A DNA stretch of 64,000 nt from positions 5,828,001 to 5,892,000 of the forward strand of contig NZ_CP045096.1 of the NCBI RefSeq assembly GCF_009184865.1. Reading direction: 5' to 3'. The notes below the pieces were generated by a model, which worked only from the letters and a program-made list of their open reading frames with translations, was not told where the DNA came from and did no database searches. Position 1 is the first letter of the stretch. The number at the start of each line of letters is the position of its first letter. This stretch comes from Streptomyces phaeolivaceus (GTDB lineage: Bacteria; Actinomycetota; Actinomycetes; Streptomycetales; Streptomycetaceae). This document shows, one piece after another, positions 8,947-17,142 of this stretch. A program made the translations under genes and the position numbers.

Positions 8947-9942
8947 GTGTCAACTGTTCGTTCTAGCCGCCGGATTGAGAGGGCGGGCGTCAACGCCCTG
9001 CGTGCACTCCTTGAGGAACACGATCACATCGTTCAGGAGATCGACGGAGGGAACGATCACGGCGAGGACATGATCGTTAACTTCACTCGTGGCGGTAAGC
9101 GAACGGGCTACTGGATTGCCATTCAGGTAAAAAGCGGTAAGAAGTATAAGCGGGCCAACGGGTATGCAATTCCGGTAGAGGACCACTTCGAGGATTGGCG
9201 GCAGAGTCGCATCCCCATTGTTGGCGTCGTCTACGACATGAAAAAGAAGGAACTGTTCTGGGTGAACCTCACCGAACAGTTACGATCCGTGGACGAGAGC
9301 CCTGGCTGGGTGCAGGTAGCAAACGTCTCACGACTCAACGTGGAAACGGTTCACGAGTTTTGCGCCGAAGTTTCGGCCTACGCCGGCGATGCCAGGATGC
9401 GTATTCGTGCGGGGAGTCAAGAAGAGGCACTGGCTGAAGCCGTACGCGCCAGAAACGGACTCGACCCTGAGACAGCACCCAACCCCTTGTTCGAGAGCAT
9501 AGCGGACTTCACGCTTAAGCATGAGGAGCGCCTCCATGTCATCTTAAGAGACGTGCGACGGTCCATCCCTGTGCAAATTTTGGTCTTAATCATGCTGTGG
9601 GAGTGGCCCCGTCAAATCCGCTTCGTTGAGGGGTCTATGGACATCAATCCGGTCCCATGGGTGATGAGCCTCTACTCCTTCATGCTTCTCATGGCCCTGA
9701 CCATATTTTTCGAGTTCAGGGCCGGGCGAGTCCCCAGAGAAACAGGGTCGTGGCTGTCTCTAATTGCGAGCAACTTCCTCTGGCTACCGATAATGGATCC
9801 CGACGGGGATCGCGGTTGGTGGGGAACAACTTGGATCGTGGCCGGAATTATCATTCCTTCGCTTGGTGTTAAATTCCTGATCGTCAGCTTCATCGGATTT
9901 GCCCGCGACCGAAAGAAGAAGCAACTCCAATCAGGCATCTGA
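8947..9942 (+). CDS. DUF4365 nuclease-like protein with C-terminal membrane segments
   Basis: This 331-residue protein has an N-terminal DUF4365 domain, a PD-(D/E)XK-like fold. The candidate active-site residues are in GGNDHGEDMIVNF (34-46) and WIAIQVKSG (56-64), giving an acidic site followed by QVK with Lys62. The C-terminal third is hydrophobic, with probable membrane helices at about 208-219, 237-256, 268-283 and 295-318, followed by a basic tail RDRKKK. A GGGGGGA run just before the GTG supports the start. A nuclease-like domain tied to the membrane suggests a defence effector that cuts DNA or kills the cell after infection, but this is inference. Base composition is visibly less GC-rich than its neighbours, which suggests recent transfer. 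Confidence 0.75.
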   Translation: MSTVRSSRRIERAGVNALRALLEEHDHIVQEIDGGNDHGEDMIVNFTRGGKRTGYWIAIQVKSGKKYKRANGYAIPVEDHFEDWRQSRIPIVGVVYDMKKKELFWVNLTEQLRSVDESPGWVQVANVSRLNVETVHEFCAEVSAYAGDARMRIRAGSQEEALAEAVRARNGLDPETAPNPLFESIADFTLKHEERLHVILRDVRRSIPVQILVLIMLWEWPRQIRFVEGSMDINPVPWVMSLYSFMLLMALTIFFEFRAGRVPRETGSWLSLIASNFLWLPIMDPDGDRGWWGTTWIVAGIIIPSLGVKFLIVSFIGFARDRKKKQLQSGI

Positions 9943-10087
9943 GACGGCGCTGGCGCGCCCGGCGCTACGGGGCGCTCTGCCAACGAAGTTAGTCGGCGCA
10001 GTCAATGCCTCACTCAGCAATCGGCGGAGGCGGGTAGCGCGAAGAAACGGGTCGAGAGAGGTGCTGAGGCGCTGGCACTCTGGAGCG

Positions 10088-10717
10088 ATGTTGTTCAAGC
10101 TCACCGGGTCCAGTTGCTCGGGCAAGACGACGCTCGCCAACGCCGCGGCCGGCAGCCTCCGGCAGATCGTCGTGCACGACTCCGATGAGCTCGGGGTGCC
10201 GGAGGGCGCAGATCTGCACTGGCGACATCGGATGACCGAGATGTGGGTGCAACGCGCGCTGGAGTACCAGGATCGCGGCATTGACCTTCTGCTCAGCGGG
10301 CAGTCGCCCTTGGGTGAAGTCCTCGCTGTGCCCTCCGCGCCGCTACTGGACGGCATCGCCGTGTGCCTGGTTGATGTCGCCGACGAGGTCCGGTGCACTC
10401 GACTCGCCGAGCGCGACCCCGGCAGATGGGATTCTCCGGCGGTCGACGCCTTCCTCGGCTGGGCCGCATGGCACCGACAGCACGCCCTCGACCTCCGCCA
10501 CCGGCCCGACGTCATCATCGACAACAGCTGGCCCGAGATGGCCTGGAACCGCTGGACCAACTGGCACGCCGATGACCCCCGATGGCGCACTCAGTTGCTC
10601 GACACCACCGACCAGCCAGTGACGGAATCCGTAGACCTGGTCGCGCAGTGGATCACCGAGCAGCGCGACGCGCACCAGGCCGGCCAGCTTCCCCTGAGCC
10701 ACGGTTGGGCTTCGTGA
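10088..10717 (+). CDS. P-loop kinase/ATPase
   Basis: This 209-residue soluble protein begins with a Walker A motif almost at the N-terminus (TGSSCSGKTT, residues 6-15). A putative Walker B-like strand is IAVCLVDVADEVRCTRL, and lid-like arginines follow. The fold looks like a small-molecule or nucleotide kinase of the AAA_33/adenylate-kinase-like superfamily. The substrate is unknown. The ATG at 10088 is chosen because it opens directly into the kinase fold. It is about 145 bp after the DUF4365 gene and convergent with the HNH gene. Confidence 0.7.
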   Translation: MLFKLTGSSCSGKTTLANAAAGSLRQIVVHDSDELGVPEGADLHWRHRMTEMWVQRALEYQDRGIDLLLSGQSPLGEVLAVPSAPLLDGIAVCLVDVADEVRCTRLAERDPGRWDSPAVDAFLGWAAWHRQHALDLRHRPDVIIDNSWPEMAWNRWTNWHADDPRWRTQLLDTTDQPVTESVDLVAQWITEQRDAHQAGQLPLSHGWAS

Positions 10718-10777
10718 TCCGTTCGAGCGGTCCAGGCATGGCATCGATGATCTCGCTCGGGGCCGACGATGAGGGTG

Positions 10778-11533
10778 CTATCCGTTCTCGGCCGTGTACA
10801 GAGCCAGCTCTGGGGTTCGCTCCCGGACTGGTGCTGGCGGCATGTAGCTCACCTTCACATCCGCCGAGTCCGGCTCGCCGTGGAAGCGGATTCGTCGCGT
10901 GACCCACTCCTCAAGAACCGGGATCGGCTCGTTGCCTTCCTGCCTCATCCATGAGCCCTCGTACCAGGCGATCGCCCGCCGGTTGCACGGCGCACACAGC
11001 AGGCCGCGTACACAGGCCACGCAGTAGTTCGTTGGCCGGTGGCCTGCCGAGCAGTCATGGGCATGGTCGAGTTCCCAGCCTTCCGGCCCCGGATCGACCA
11101 CCCCGCACAGGCAGCGCCCGTTCTGCAGCGAGAGGATCGCATCTCGGGCGAACTGCGATATCCCTCGCCCATAGTGCACGATGCACAACCCCCGCGAATA
11201 GGGGTCGCTCCTGCAAGCCTCATACCGGCATAGTGGCCCCCACTCTGCCTGAGACCTCCAGCCACGAATCCGGGTGAGCGGCTTACCATCGTTCTTCTGC
11301 TGGTAGTGGGTGGAGCAGTACCCATCAGAGGAATGCGGGCGGTCGCACTGCGGATCGTCGAACCGGCACCCCGTATATTGGCCCGCCTTCGCCTTCGCCT
11401 TGATCGGCTTCAGCGGGCGGCCTGTACGTGCCTGCTCATAGTGCGTCTTGCATAACAGCACACCGTCTCTCCGGGCGTGGCCTGGCCGCCCACACCCTAG
11501 AAAGCAACACTCCTCCACGGCATCGCCCGCCAT
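10778..11533 (-). CDS. Endonuclease VII-type HNH nuclease
   Basis: This 251-residue protein has several Cys/His pairs in its N-terminal half that resemble small zinc knuckles (CCFLGCGRPGHARR, CRFDDPQCDRPHSSDGYCSTH, CRYEACRSDPYSRGLCIVH). A C-terminal recombination endonuclease VII domain (about residues 135-195) follows, with CLCG, the catalytic-type DHAHDC, and VRGLLCAPCNRRA. The phage T4 founder of the family resolves branched DNA. Bacterial relatives are often phage-derived or HNH homing-type nucleases. The repeated zinc knuckles suggest DNA binding. It stands alone, convergent with the kinase gene. Nothing shows whether it is prophage debris or a working nuclease. Confidence 0.8.
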   Translation of the reverse strand: MAGDAVEECCFLGCGRPGHARRDGVLLCKTHYEQARTGRPLKPIKAKAKAGQYTGCRFDDPQCDRPHSSDGYCSTHYQQKNDGKPLTRIRGWRSQAEWGPLCRYEACRSDPYSRGLCIVHYGRGISQFARDAILSLQNGRCLCGVVDPGPEGWELDHAHDCSAGHRPTNYCVACVRGLLCAPCNRRAIAWYEGSWMRQEGNEPIPVLEEWVTRRIRFHGEPDSADVKVSYMPPAPVRERTPELALYTAENG

Positions 11534-11726
11534 CAGCGCCTCTCCTGGCCCGTAGTCCTACCCGCCCGGGAACCTACTATTTGCCACTGACAACCACGGC
11601 CCTTGTCCTGCGGCGAACCCGTTCTTATTGCTGGCGCCGCGAAGCACAGAAGCAGAAGGTGAGTCAGAACCCCTGCCCCGTGGCCTGATCGCGCGGCTGG
11701 CGGGTCGCATCGAGCGCAAGCAGAAC

Positions 11727-11756
11727 GGCGCCGACTCACGATGGTGAGTCGGCGCC
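11727..11756 (-). terminator. Terminator hairpin of tyrS
   Basis: A perfect 13-bp inverted repeat, GGCGCCGACTCAC (11727-11739) and GTGAGTCGGCGCC (11744-11756), with a 4-base loop lies 10 bases beyond the tyrS stop. It is a strong stem without a T run, as expected for a Streptomyces terminator. Confidence 0.75.
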
Positions 11757-11766
11757 GCGCCTGATC

Positions 11767-13170
11767 TCAGACGTCGATGCGGGCGACCTTACGGCCGACC
11801 TTGAGGTACAGCTCGGCACCTTCGAGTGCCCCAACCTCGCTCACGACCTCACCGAGCGTCTGCTGCACGGACGCCGCGGTGAGCGGCGTAGGTGCCTGCT
11901 CTCCGTCCGCCTCAAGGATCAGACGGAGGCCCTTCTGCTGAGCCACGCGGCGCACCGCGGAGATGCTGGGAGCGAAGTCCAGCGTGCGGCTGATCAGCGC
12001 CCCGAGCGTGTCCTCGGCGTGGTCCTTCAGGGAGATGACGGGGAGGTTCTGGGTGTCCGCGAAAGAGCGCTTGGAGAAGCGCGCCGTGAACTCCGCGCGA
12101 GCGGCGGCAGCAGCGTCCAGGCCGTGGAGGGCGGCCACCACCTCGCCGGCGAGGATGCGCTTGATCGCCATCGGGTGCGCGGTTCCCTCCTCCAGGCGCT
12201 TGGTGATCACGCGGATCTCGTCGTCCGTCCACTCGGTGAGCAGCTGGAGGTACGGCTCGGTCAGGTGGTCGGGGATGGACATCAGGCGGCCGTAGACGTC
12301 ATCGGGCGACGCCGTCAGGCCCACGTAGTTGCCCTTGCTCTTGCTCATCTTGGTGCCCGTGCCGTCGGTGCCTTCGATGAGCGGGGTGGTGATGACGACC
12401 TCGGGGTCCTGCTCCGAGATCTCCATGACCTTGCGGCACATCTGGAGGTTCAGCAGCTGGTCCACACCGCCGAGTTCGACATCGGCGTCGATGGCCACGG
12501 AGTCCCAGGCCATGACGACGGAGTAGACGAACTCGGCGACGGACAGCCCATGGCCATCGGCGAGCCGGGTGCGGAAGTCCTCGCGCTGGAGCGACATGGA
12601 GACCGGCACCCGGGCAAGAACCCCGACGAGCTCCGGCAGGGTGACCTTGTTCAGCCACTCGCCGTTGAAGCGCAGGTCGGCACGCTCGAAGTCGATGAAC
12701 GGCGTGACCTGCTGCTGGTAACCGCTCAGGTTGCGGGCGATGTCCTCGTCGGTGAGCGGCGGTCGGTCCGAGGACCGTCCCGACGGGTCACCGATCTTGG
12801 CCGTGACGTCACCGATGATGAAGACGACGTGGTGGCCCATCCGCTGGAACCGGCTGGCAATGATGATCGGTACCGCGTGGCCGAGGTGGACGTCGGGCGA
12901 GGTCGGGTCGATGCCGTACTTGACGACGAACGGGCGTCCGGCGGCCCGCGCGGCTTCGATCTTCTCGGCGAGCACCGCGGCCGAGGGGATCAGGTGGTTC
13001 GCACGCCCCTCGACCAGTGCGGCCTGCTCCTCGGGGGAGAGGTCGGAGAGGTCCAGGGAGCGCCGTGCTGTTGTCTCGCTGAGCAGCTGCGCGGCCGTAT
13101 AGTCCGCGCCCAGGTCCGCCCCATCGAGGATGTGCATGACACGGGTGACAGACTCGCTCAAACGGCTCAT
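11767..13170 (-). CDS. tyrS: Tyrosyl-tRNA synthetase (TyrZ-like)
   Basis: This 467-residue class I synthetase charges tRNA-Tyr. The HIGH signature appears as HLGH at residues 95-98, after the substrate-site stretch VVKYGIDPTSPDVH. The second signature is KMSKS at 274-278. A C-terminal S4-like RNA-binding domain occupies about 400-467. The sequence is of the TyrZ/HxGH type rather than the usual Streptomyces housekeeping type as I remember it, which suggests a second copy. The ATG at 13170 is preferred over the longer frame because it starts the conserved N-terminus. It lies 97 bp downstream of the glycosyltransferase operon on the same strand. A spare synthetase beside a biosynthetic operon often gives self-resistance to an amino-acid analogue, but this is inference. 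Confidence 0.9.
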   Translation of the reverse strand: MSRLSESVTRVMHILDGADLGADYTAAQLLSETTARRSLDLSDLSPEEQAALVEGRANHLIPSAAVLAEKIEAARAAGRPFVVKYGIDPTSPDVHLGHAVPIIIASRFQRMGHHVVFIIGDVTAKIGDPSGRSSDRPPLTDEDIARNLSGYQQQVTPFIDFERADLRFNGEWLNKVTLPELVGVLARVPVSMSLQREDFRTRLADGHGLSVAEFVYSVVMAWDSVAIDADVELGGVDQLLNLQMCRKVMEISEQDPEVVITTPLIEGTDGTGTKMSKSKGNYVGLTASPDDVYGRLMSIPDHLTEPYLQLLTEWTDDEIRVITKRLEEGTAHPMAIKRILAGEVVAALHGLDAAAAARAEFTARFSKRSFADTQNLPVISLKDHAEDTLGALISRTLDFAPSISAVRRVAQQKGLRLILEADGEQAPTPLTAASVQQTLGEVVSEVGALEGAELYLKVGRKVARIDV

Positions 13171-13267
13171 GGCGCTTATACGCTCCTGGGTCGGACAACT
13201 GGCCTGACCAGTAGGGATTGGAAGCGGCGATTTTATCATCGCCACCCCCGTCGCATCACCGAAATGA

Positions 13268-14179
13268 TCACGGTTCAGCCCGCTCTCCCTGGGTCGTCGA
13301 GAGCTGTACCAGCGGCCGGCCCACGATCGTACTGGAGAGGGAGCGGAGCCACGGGGCTATTGGGTCTCGGGCTCGGAGCGTGGCGATGAGCATCCCCGGA
13401 AGGAAGATCATGGCGGGGAGGTGCTTCTTTCGCTGCAGGGCGGATTCCACTCTGTGCCCGGAAGCGAGTACGCGGAAATGCTGGGAGATCACCCTGAGCT
13501 GGCGAGAGGTCGCCCAGGTGGGAGGGTTCCCGTACATCATGCGGAGCCGATCCGAGAGCCCCAGACACACCTCGGCCCGATAATCCTGCGACAGGCCGGG
13601 CGTACTTCGGTCGGTCATGCTGTGCGAGTGGACCCGATAGTAGGTCAACGGGTCCGTGAAGGCGGCACCGCGGCCGGCCTCGCGCAGCGCGTGGAAGAAG
13701 ATCTCGTTGGTCACCGGCAGGAGGCTGAGGGCAGCCTCGCGATGGACCACCAACGTGCTTGTGTTTCCGCCCGGGTGCGGATCTTTCAGCTTGGGGTTTC
13801 CGTTTGAGTCGACGACGTTTTCCCAGTGCTCGAGGAACAGCGTTTCACCCGTCATCGCCTCGGCGCACGTACGGAGCTTCGATGGGTGGAACCAGTCATC
13901 GGCGTCGAGCGGAGCCACCCAGTCGCCTGTGCTGAGGAGAAAAGCGTCGGTCAAGGTTTGGCCGAAACCCTGCTGGCTCCTCCGGATGACCTTGACGTTC
14001 TTTTCGTGGCGACGGCATACCTCCTCAGTTTCGTCGTTGGATCCGTCGTCGATGACGATGATTTCGTGAAGGACGAAGTTTCCGGGCTCCTGTTCCAGAC
14101 AGCTTGTTATGGCCTGGTCGAGATATCGGCCGTAGTTGTGGCACAGGATCACGCACGAAATACGCGGAGGGGCGCTCAC
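13268..14179 (-). CDS. Family 2 glycosyltransferase
   Basis: This 303-residue GT-A fold glycosyltransferase transfers a sugar from a nucleotide donor. The N-terminus ISCVILCHNYGRYLDQAI leads to the donor-binding strand EIIVIDDGSNDET. The metal-binding DxD-type motif is in WVAPLDADDWFHP (about residues 87-99). No membrane helix is present, so it should act in the cytoplasm. The GTG start overlaps the stop of the upstream glycosyltransferase gene. It is the last gene of the coupled operon before tyrS. Confidence 0.88.
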   Translation of the reverse strand: MSAPPRISCVILCHNYGRYLDQAITSCLEQEPGNFVLHEIIVIDDGSNDETEEVCRRHEKNVKVIRRSQQGFGQTLTDAFLLSTGDWVAPLDADDWFHPSKLRTCAEAMTGETLFLEHWENVVDSNGNPKLKDPHPGGNTSTLVVHREAALSLLPVTNEIFFHALREAGRGAAFTDPLTYYRVHSHSMTDRSTPGLSQDYRAEVCLGLSDRLRMMYGNPPTWATSRQLRVISQHFRVLASGHRVESALQRKKHLPAMIFLPGMLIATLRARDPIAPWLRSLSSTIVGRPLVQLSTTQGERAEP

Positions 14180-15270
14180 CGGTCACCCCCGTACACGCGG
14201 GCGTAGTCGTCCAGGATCGTCCTGTGTTCCTGGGCCCTGTAGTCGAGGAACTCGCGGTCGAGGCGGCGGGGCTTGGAGCCGAGCCGTGCTGCCGCTTTCT
14301 CCAGCGCGGTCAGGAACTTCTCTCCGAAGAGGTTGGGATGCCCCTGCGACCAATCGAACCATTCGGGTTCCTCGACAAATCCCTTGTGCCGCTCGTACTG
14401 CTCGGGCAAGTGCCCCGTGAGGGAGCAGACCGGAAGCAGGTTCAGGTCGAAGGCCAGTTCCAGCTGCCCGGAGTGGCTCCCCCAGAGGTACGGCAGCAGC
14501 AGGGAGTCCGAAGCCAGCCCGGCTCTGACCACTTCGTCGTCCGTGGGATACGGGCGCATGGTGAGGCGGATACGGGGATCGTGCCGTGCCGTCTCCAGAA
14601 GCAGCGGGGCACGGCCGGCGTCAGCGAAGTCCGCAGGGCTGAACGCGCGCAGGAGGACGTGAAGCGTGCTGTGGGGATCCGTGATCCCCAGGCTCCAGTT
14701 GGCCATGGTGGACAACTGGTCCCGGCTGGCCCGGGAGGCACCGAACATGAGGTACCTGGCCCCCGGGCCCCTCGCCTCGCGCTCCAGGTCGGCCAGCGAC
14801 TCCGGGGCAGCGACGTATCCGTGGGGGATGACCGCCGTTGCAGTGACACGCTCCCCGAGGACCTCCGTCAGCTTCGTGACGGATCCCTCAGTGAGACAGA
14901 CCCAGCTGACCTCGGCAGACCGGAGCAGCCGCAGCCGCTCCACGAAGCCTTGGGCGTTGCCGACCATGGGCCGGGTGTCATGGGCGGTGAAGACCACGTT
15001 GACCCCGTAGCCCAGGCAGGCGTCGAGCAGGCGCTCCAGGGTGGAGATGTCCTCGAAGTCGATGTGGTGCAGGTGCAGGACGTCGAGCCACGTGAGAGGG
15101 CCGTGTTCGAGGAGCCATGCGGCGCTGACCGCCTCTGGCACAGTCTCGCCCGTGGGAATCTCTGTCCCGTTCAGGATGTGGAAGTCAGGGCTCTGGAGCT
15201 TCCACGCGTATGGGGTACGCGCCGGCAGGTGAACGACACGCAGGCCCCTGGGCCGGGGAACCGCCGTCAC
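14176..15270 (-). CDS. Glycosyltransferase-like protein (GT-B type)
   Basis: This 364-residue protein has a GT-B-like layout. The N-terminal half includes LTWLDVLHLHHIDFED and GVNVVFTAHDTRPMVG, and the centre has ATAVIPHGYVAAPESL, a linker typical of GT4 enzymes. The C-terminal half (LTMRPYPTDDEVV, ASDSLLLPYLWGSHSGQLELAFDLNLLPV) resembles the donor-binding part. It probably transfers a hexose in the same pathway as the neighbouring GT2. The GTG at 15270 overlaps the methyltransferase stop (GTGA). The longer frame upstream lies inside that gene and is rejected. Assignment to a specific GT family is not certain. Confidence 0.75.
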   Translation of the reverse strand: MTAVPRPRGLRVVHLPARTPYAWKLQSPDFHILNGTEIPTGETVPEAVSAAWLLEHGPLTWLDVLHLHHIDFEDISTLERLLDACLGYGVNVVFTAHDTRPMVGNAQGFVERLRLLRSAEVSWVCLTEGSVTKLTEVLGERVTATAVIPHGYVAAPESLADLEREARGPGARYLMFGASRASRDQLSTMANWSLGITDPHSTLHVLLRAFSPADFADAGRAPLLLETARHDPRIRLTMRPYPTDDEVVRAGLASDSLLLPYLWGSHSGQLELAFDLNLLPVCSLTGHLPEQYERHKGFVEEPEWFDWSQGHPNLFGEKFLTALEKAAARLGSKPRRLDREFLDYRAQEHRTILDDYARVYGGDR

Positions 15271-16031
15271 TGTTCTCCCACCTCCGTCCCTCCCACGCCG
15301 ACGAGGAGCAGCTGGGTGGACAGACCGTTGGAGGCGTCGTCGCTTCGGGTGAGGCCCGCGTCGTGGATCTCGAATCCGGAGGCCCGCAGCAGCGCCTGGA
15401 ACTCGTCGCTTGCCCACTCCCGCACATGGCTGGGGTTGCGCGGCGGTCCAGGGGTGTCGTAGCCGCTGCGGCACTCACGGGCCGGTGTGGACAGGACGGC
15501 AGCGGCGCTGCCCTCCCGCAGCAGGCCCAGGATGAGGGACAGAGCCGGGGCCGGGTCCACCAGGTGCTCGATCACGTCGGAGCAGATCACCACCGACCGG
15601 CGGACGAGGTCCGGGTCGAGCGGCAGCCGCTCTGCCGATTCGAGGTCCGCCTCCACCCACTGTCCGAAGGGGTGGTTGTCGTGGCACCAGCGCAGGTTGT
15701 CCCCGAAGTCCACGCCGACGAAAGTCCAGTCGGGGTGCTCGGCGGCGAGCGAGGCCAACTTGCCAGCCTGCCCGCAGCCGATGTCGATCACGACGTCACG
15801 GCCGAGCTCCTTGGCCCGTTCGGCGGCGTAGGGGTACACGTCGGGCTGCCAGGTGACGGTGTCGTCCGTCTCGTCAAGGAAGTACTCGACCTCGCTCCGG
15901 CTGCGATAGCCGCAGCGAATGAAGAAGGACTCGGGGCCGCCTATCGGCTGCGAGGACTCGGAGAGGGCCGGGGGCAGCGGGGCATCGGGGCCGGTCAGGG
16001 GCTGTGATGTGGTCGTGGTGTCCGCGTGCAC
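15267..16031 (-). CDS. SAM-dependent class I methyltransferase
   Basis: This 254-residue methyltransferase has the SAM-binding motif I VVIDIGCGQAGKLASLA, an acidic loop at TFVGVDFGDN, and motif II/III positions at VVICSDVIEHLVDPAPAL and GSAAAVLSTPAREC. The architecture is that of small-molecule methyltransferases (Methyltransf_11/23). The GTG at 16031 is chosen because AAGGAG lies 7 bases upstream. There is a 94-bp gap to the upstream synthetase-like gene, the only sizeable gap in the operon, and an overlapping junction with the downstream glycosyltransferase. The substrate is unknown. Confidence 0.85.
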   Translation of the reverse strand: MHADTTTTSQPLTGPDAPLPPALSESSQPIGGPESFFIRCGYRSRSEVEYFLDETDDTVTWQPDVYPYAAERAKELGRDVVIDIGCGQAGKLASLAAEHPDWTFVGVDFGDNLRWCHDNHPFGQWVEADLESAERLPLDPDLVRRSVVICSDVIEHLVDPAPALSLILGLLREGSAAAVLSTPARECRSGYDTPGPPRNPSHVREWASDEFQALLRASGFEIHDAGLTRSDDASNGLSTQLLLVGVGGTEVGEQ

Positions 16032-16125
16032 AGTCAGACTCCTTGCTTGCTCGGGTGTGTGGTGCGGCAGAGGGCACACGGCCTGCTACGGCCGCGGGTT
16101 CGGCGCTCCCTCGGAGGGGGGCCTG

Positions 16126-17142
16126 CTACTTCGGCCAGCGGGAGAACAGCGTGATCAGCCGCTCGACGAGCTCCTCGCGGATCACACGCCACTCCCGGTC
16201 TCCGGCGCGTCGCGCGGCGGAGGCAAGGTCGTACTCCGCCTGGCCGACCTCGGGCAGACACGCGTACATCTGGAGCAGGGCCGACCCGTCGTCGGAGGGT
16301 GCCGAGTCGGTGTCCGCCGCCAGCAGGGCCCTGATGTCCTCGGCGGGCATGGAGCCGTCGATTCCGGAGCCGGGGATGCTCTTACTCATCTTCGGCAGGC
16401 CCCCGAGGCCCGGGATCATCTTGGTGTAGATGCCGGCCAGCCGGTCTGCGGGCAGACCCCAGCGCTCCGCCCCGCGCCGGGCGAGGGCGACGTACTTGTG
16501 CTCGTCGACGCCCAGGGACACCAGCACGTGCCGTCCTTCGCGCAGCAAGTGCACGAAGTCAGCGGCCATCAACAACGTGGCCTGCTTCATGCCGTAGTTG
16601 AGGTGGTCGAAGACGCCGTGGTTGCGGTAGAGCCCGGCGAGGTCCTCCTCAGCCCACTGGAAGTCGTCGTCGTCCAGATGGCGCGAGAGCAGGAACGCGG
16701 TGGCCATGACATCGGTCTCGCCCTCCTGCCGACGCAGTACACCGCGCCCCGGGTCGAAGCCGAGCCCAAGCGCGAACTCCTCGTACTGGTCGGCCAGGCG
16801 GCGCACCGCGTCCAGCGGCGTGCGACGCGCGTTGTAGGAGTCGAGGTCGCCGAGCACGATCTGCACGTCGAGTCCGCACTGCTGGAGCTTGACCGCGCGC
16901 AGTAGTTGGAAGAGGGTGCCGGCGTGCGGCGGGCCACCGAGTCCGACGCCAGTGGTCACGATCGCCGGCTGACCCCCAGAGACGGCGTCCGCGAACTCCC
17001 GCGCACCGGTGTGGCACACCCACTTTGTGTGCAGGTCGCCGGGGCTCATCCCCGCGAGGGCGAAGTCGATGGTGCCGAGGCCAAGGTGCTCGTACTGGTG
17101 CTGGTCGATGACGCTCTCGTAGTACGCGGTGTCGAACTTCAT
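16126..17142 (-). CDS. TrpRS-like class I aminoacyl-tRNA synthetase paralogue
   Basis: This 338-residue protein has the TrpRS/TyrRS class I catalytic fold. The HIGH-equivalent is GPPHAG (residues 70-75), the specificity and ATP-site helix has GVDEHKYVALARR (211-223), and KMSKS is at 251-255. It is about the length of a bacterial TrpRS. The N-terminus and the first signature are atypical, and no separate anticodon-binding or S4 domain is evident. It is the fifth gene of a coupled operon and its ATG overlaps the radical SAM stop, with GGAGGGG as ribosome binding site. It may charge a tRNA, or act as a pathway enzyme that activates an amino acid. Both readings are open. Confidence 0.8.
   Translation of the reverse strand: MKFDTAYYESVIDQHQYEHLGLGTIDFALAGMSPGDLHTKWVCHTGAREFADAVSGGQPAIVTTGVGLGGPPHAGTLFQLLRAVKLQQCGLDVQIVLGDLDSYNARRTPLDAVRRLADQYEEFALGLGFDPGRGVLRRQEGETDVMATAFLLSRHLDDDDFQWAEEDLAGLYRNHGVFDHLNYGMKQATLLMAADFVHLLREGRHVLVSLGVDEHKYVALARRGAERWGLPADRLAGIYTKMIPGLGGLPKMSKSIPGSGIDGSMPAEDIRALLAADTDSAPSDDGSALLQMYACLPEVGQAEYDLASAARRAGDREWRVIREELVERLITLFSRWPK

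Noticed and set aside
13171..13267. T-box or other riboswitch upstream of tyrS
   Set aside because: The 97-base gap is too short for a full T-box and shows no specifier or T-box core. Only a small hairpin (GGCGAT at 13226-13231 with ATCGCC at 13238-13243) is present.
12019..13389. 456-codon plus-strand frame antisense to tyrS
   Set aside because: The minus-strand gene has intact HLGH and KMSKS motifs. The plus frame is low-complexity reverse reading.
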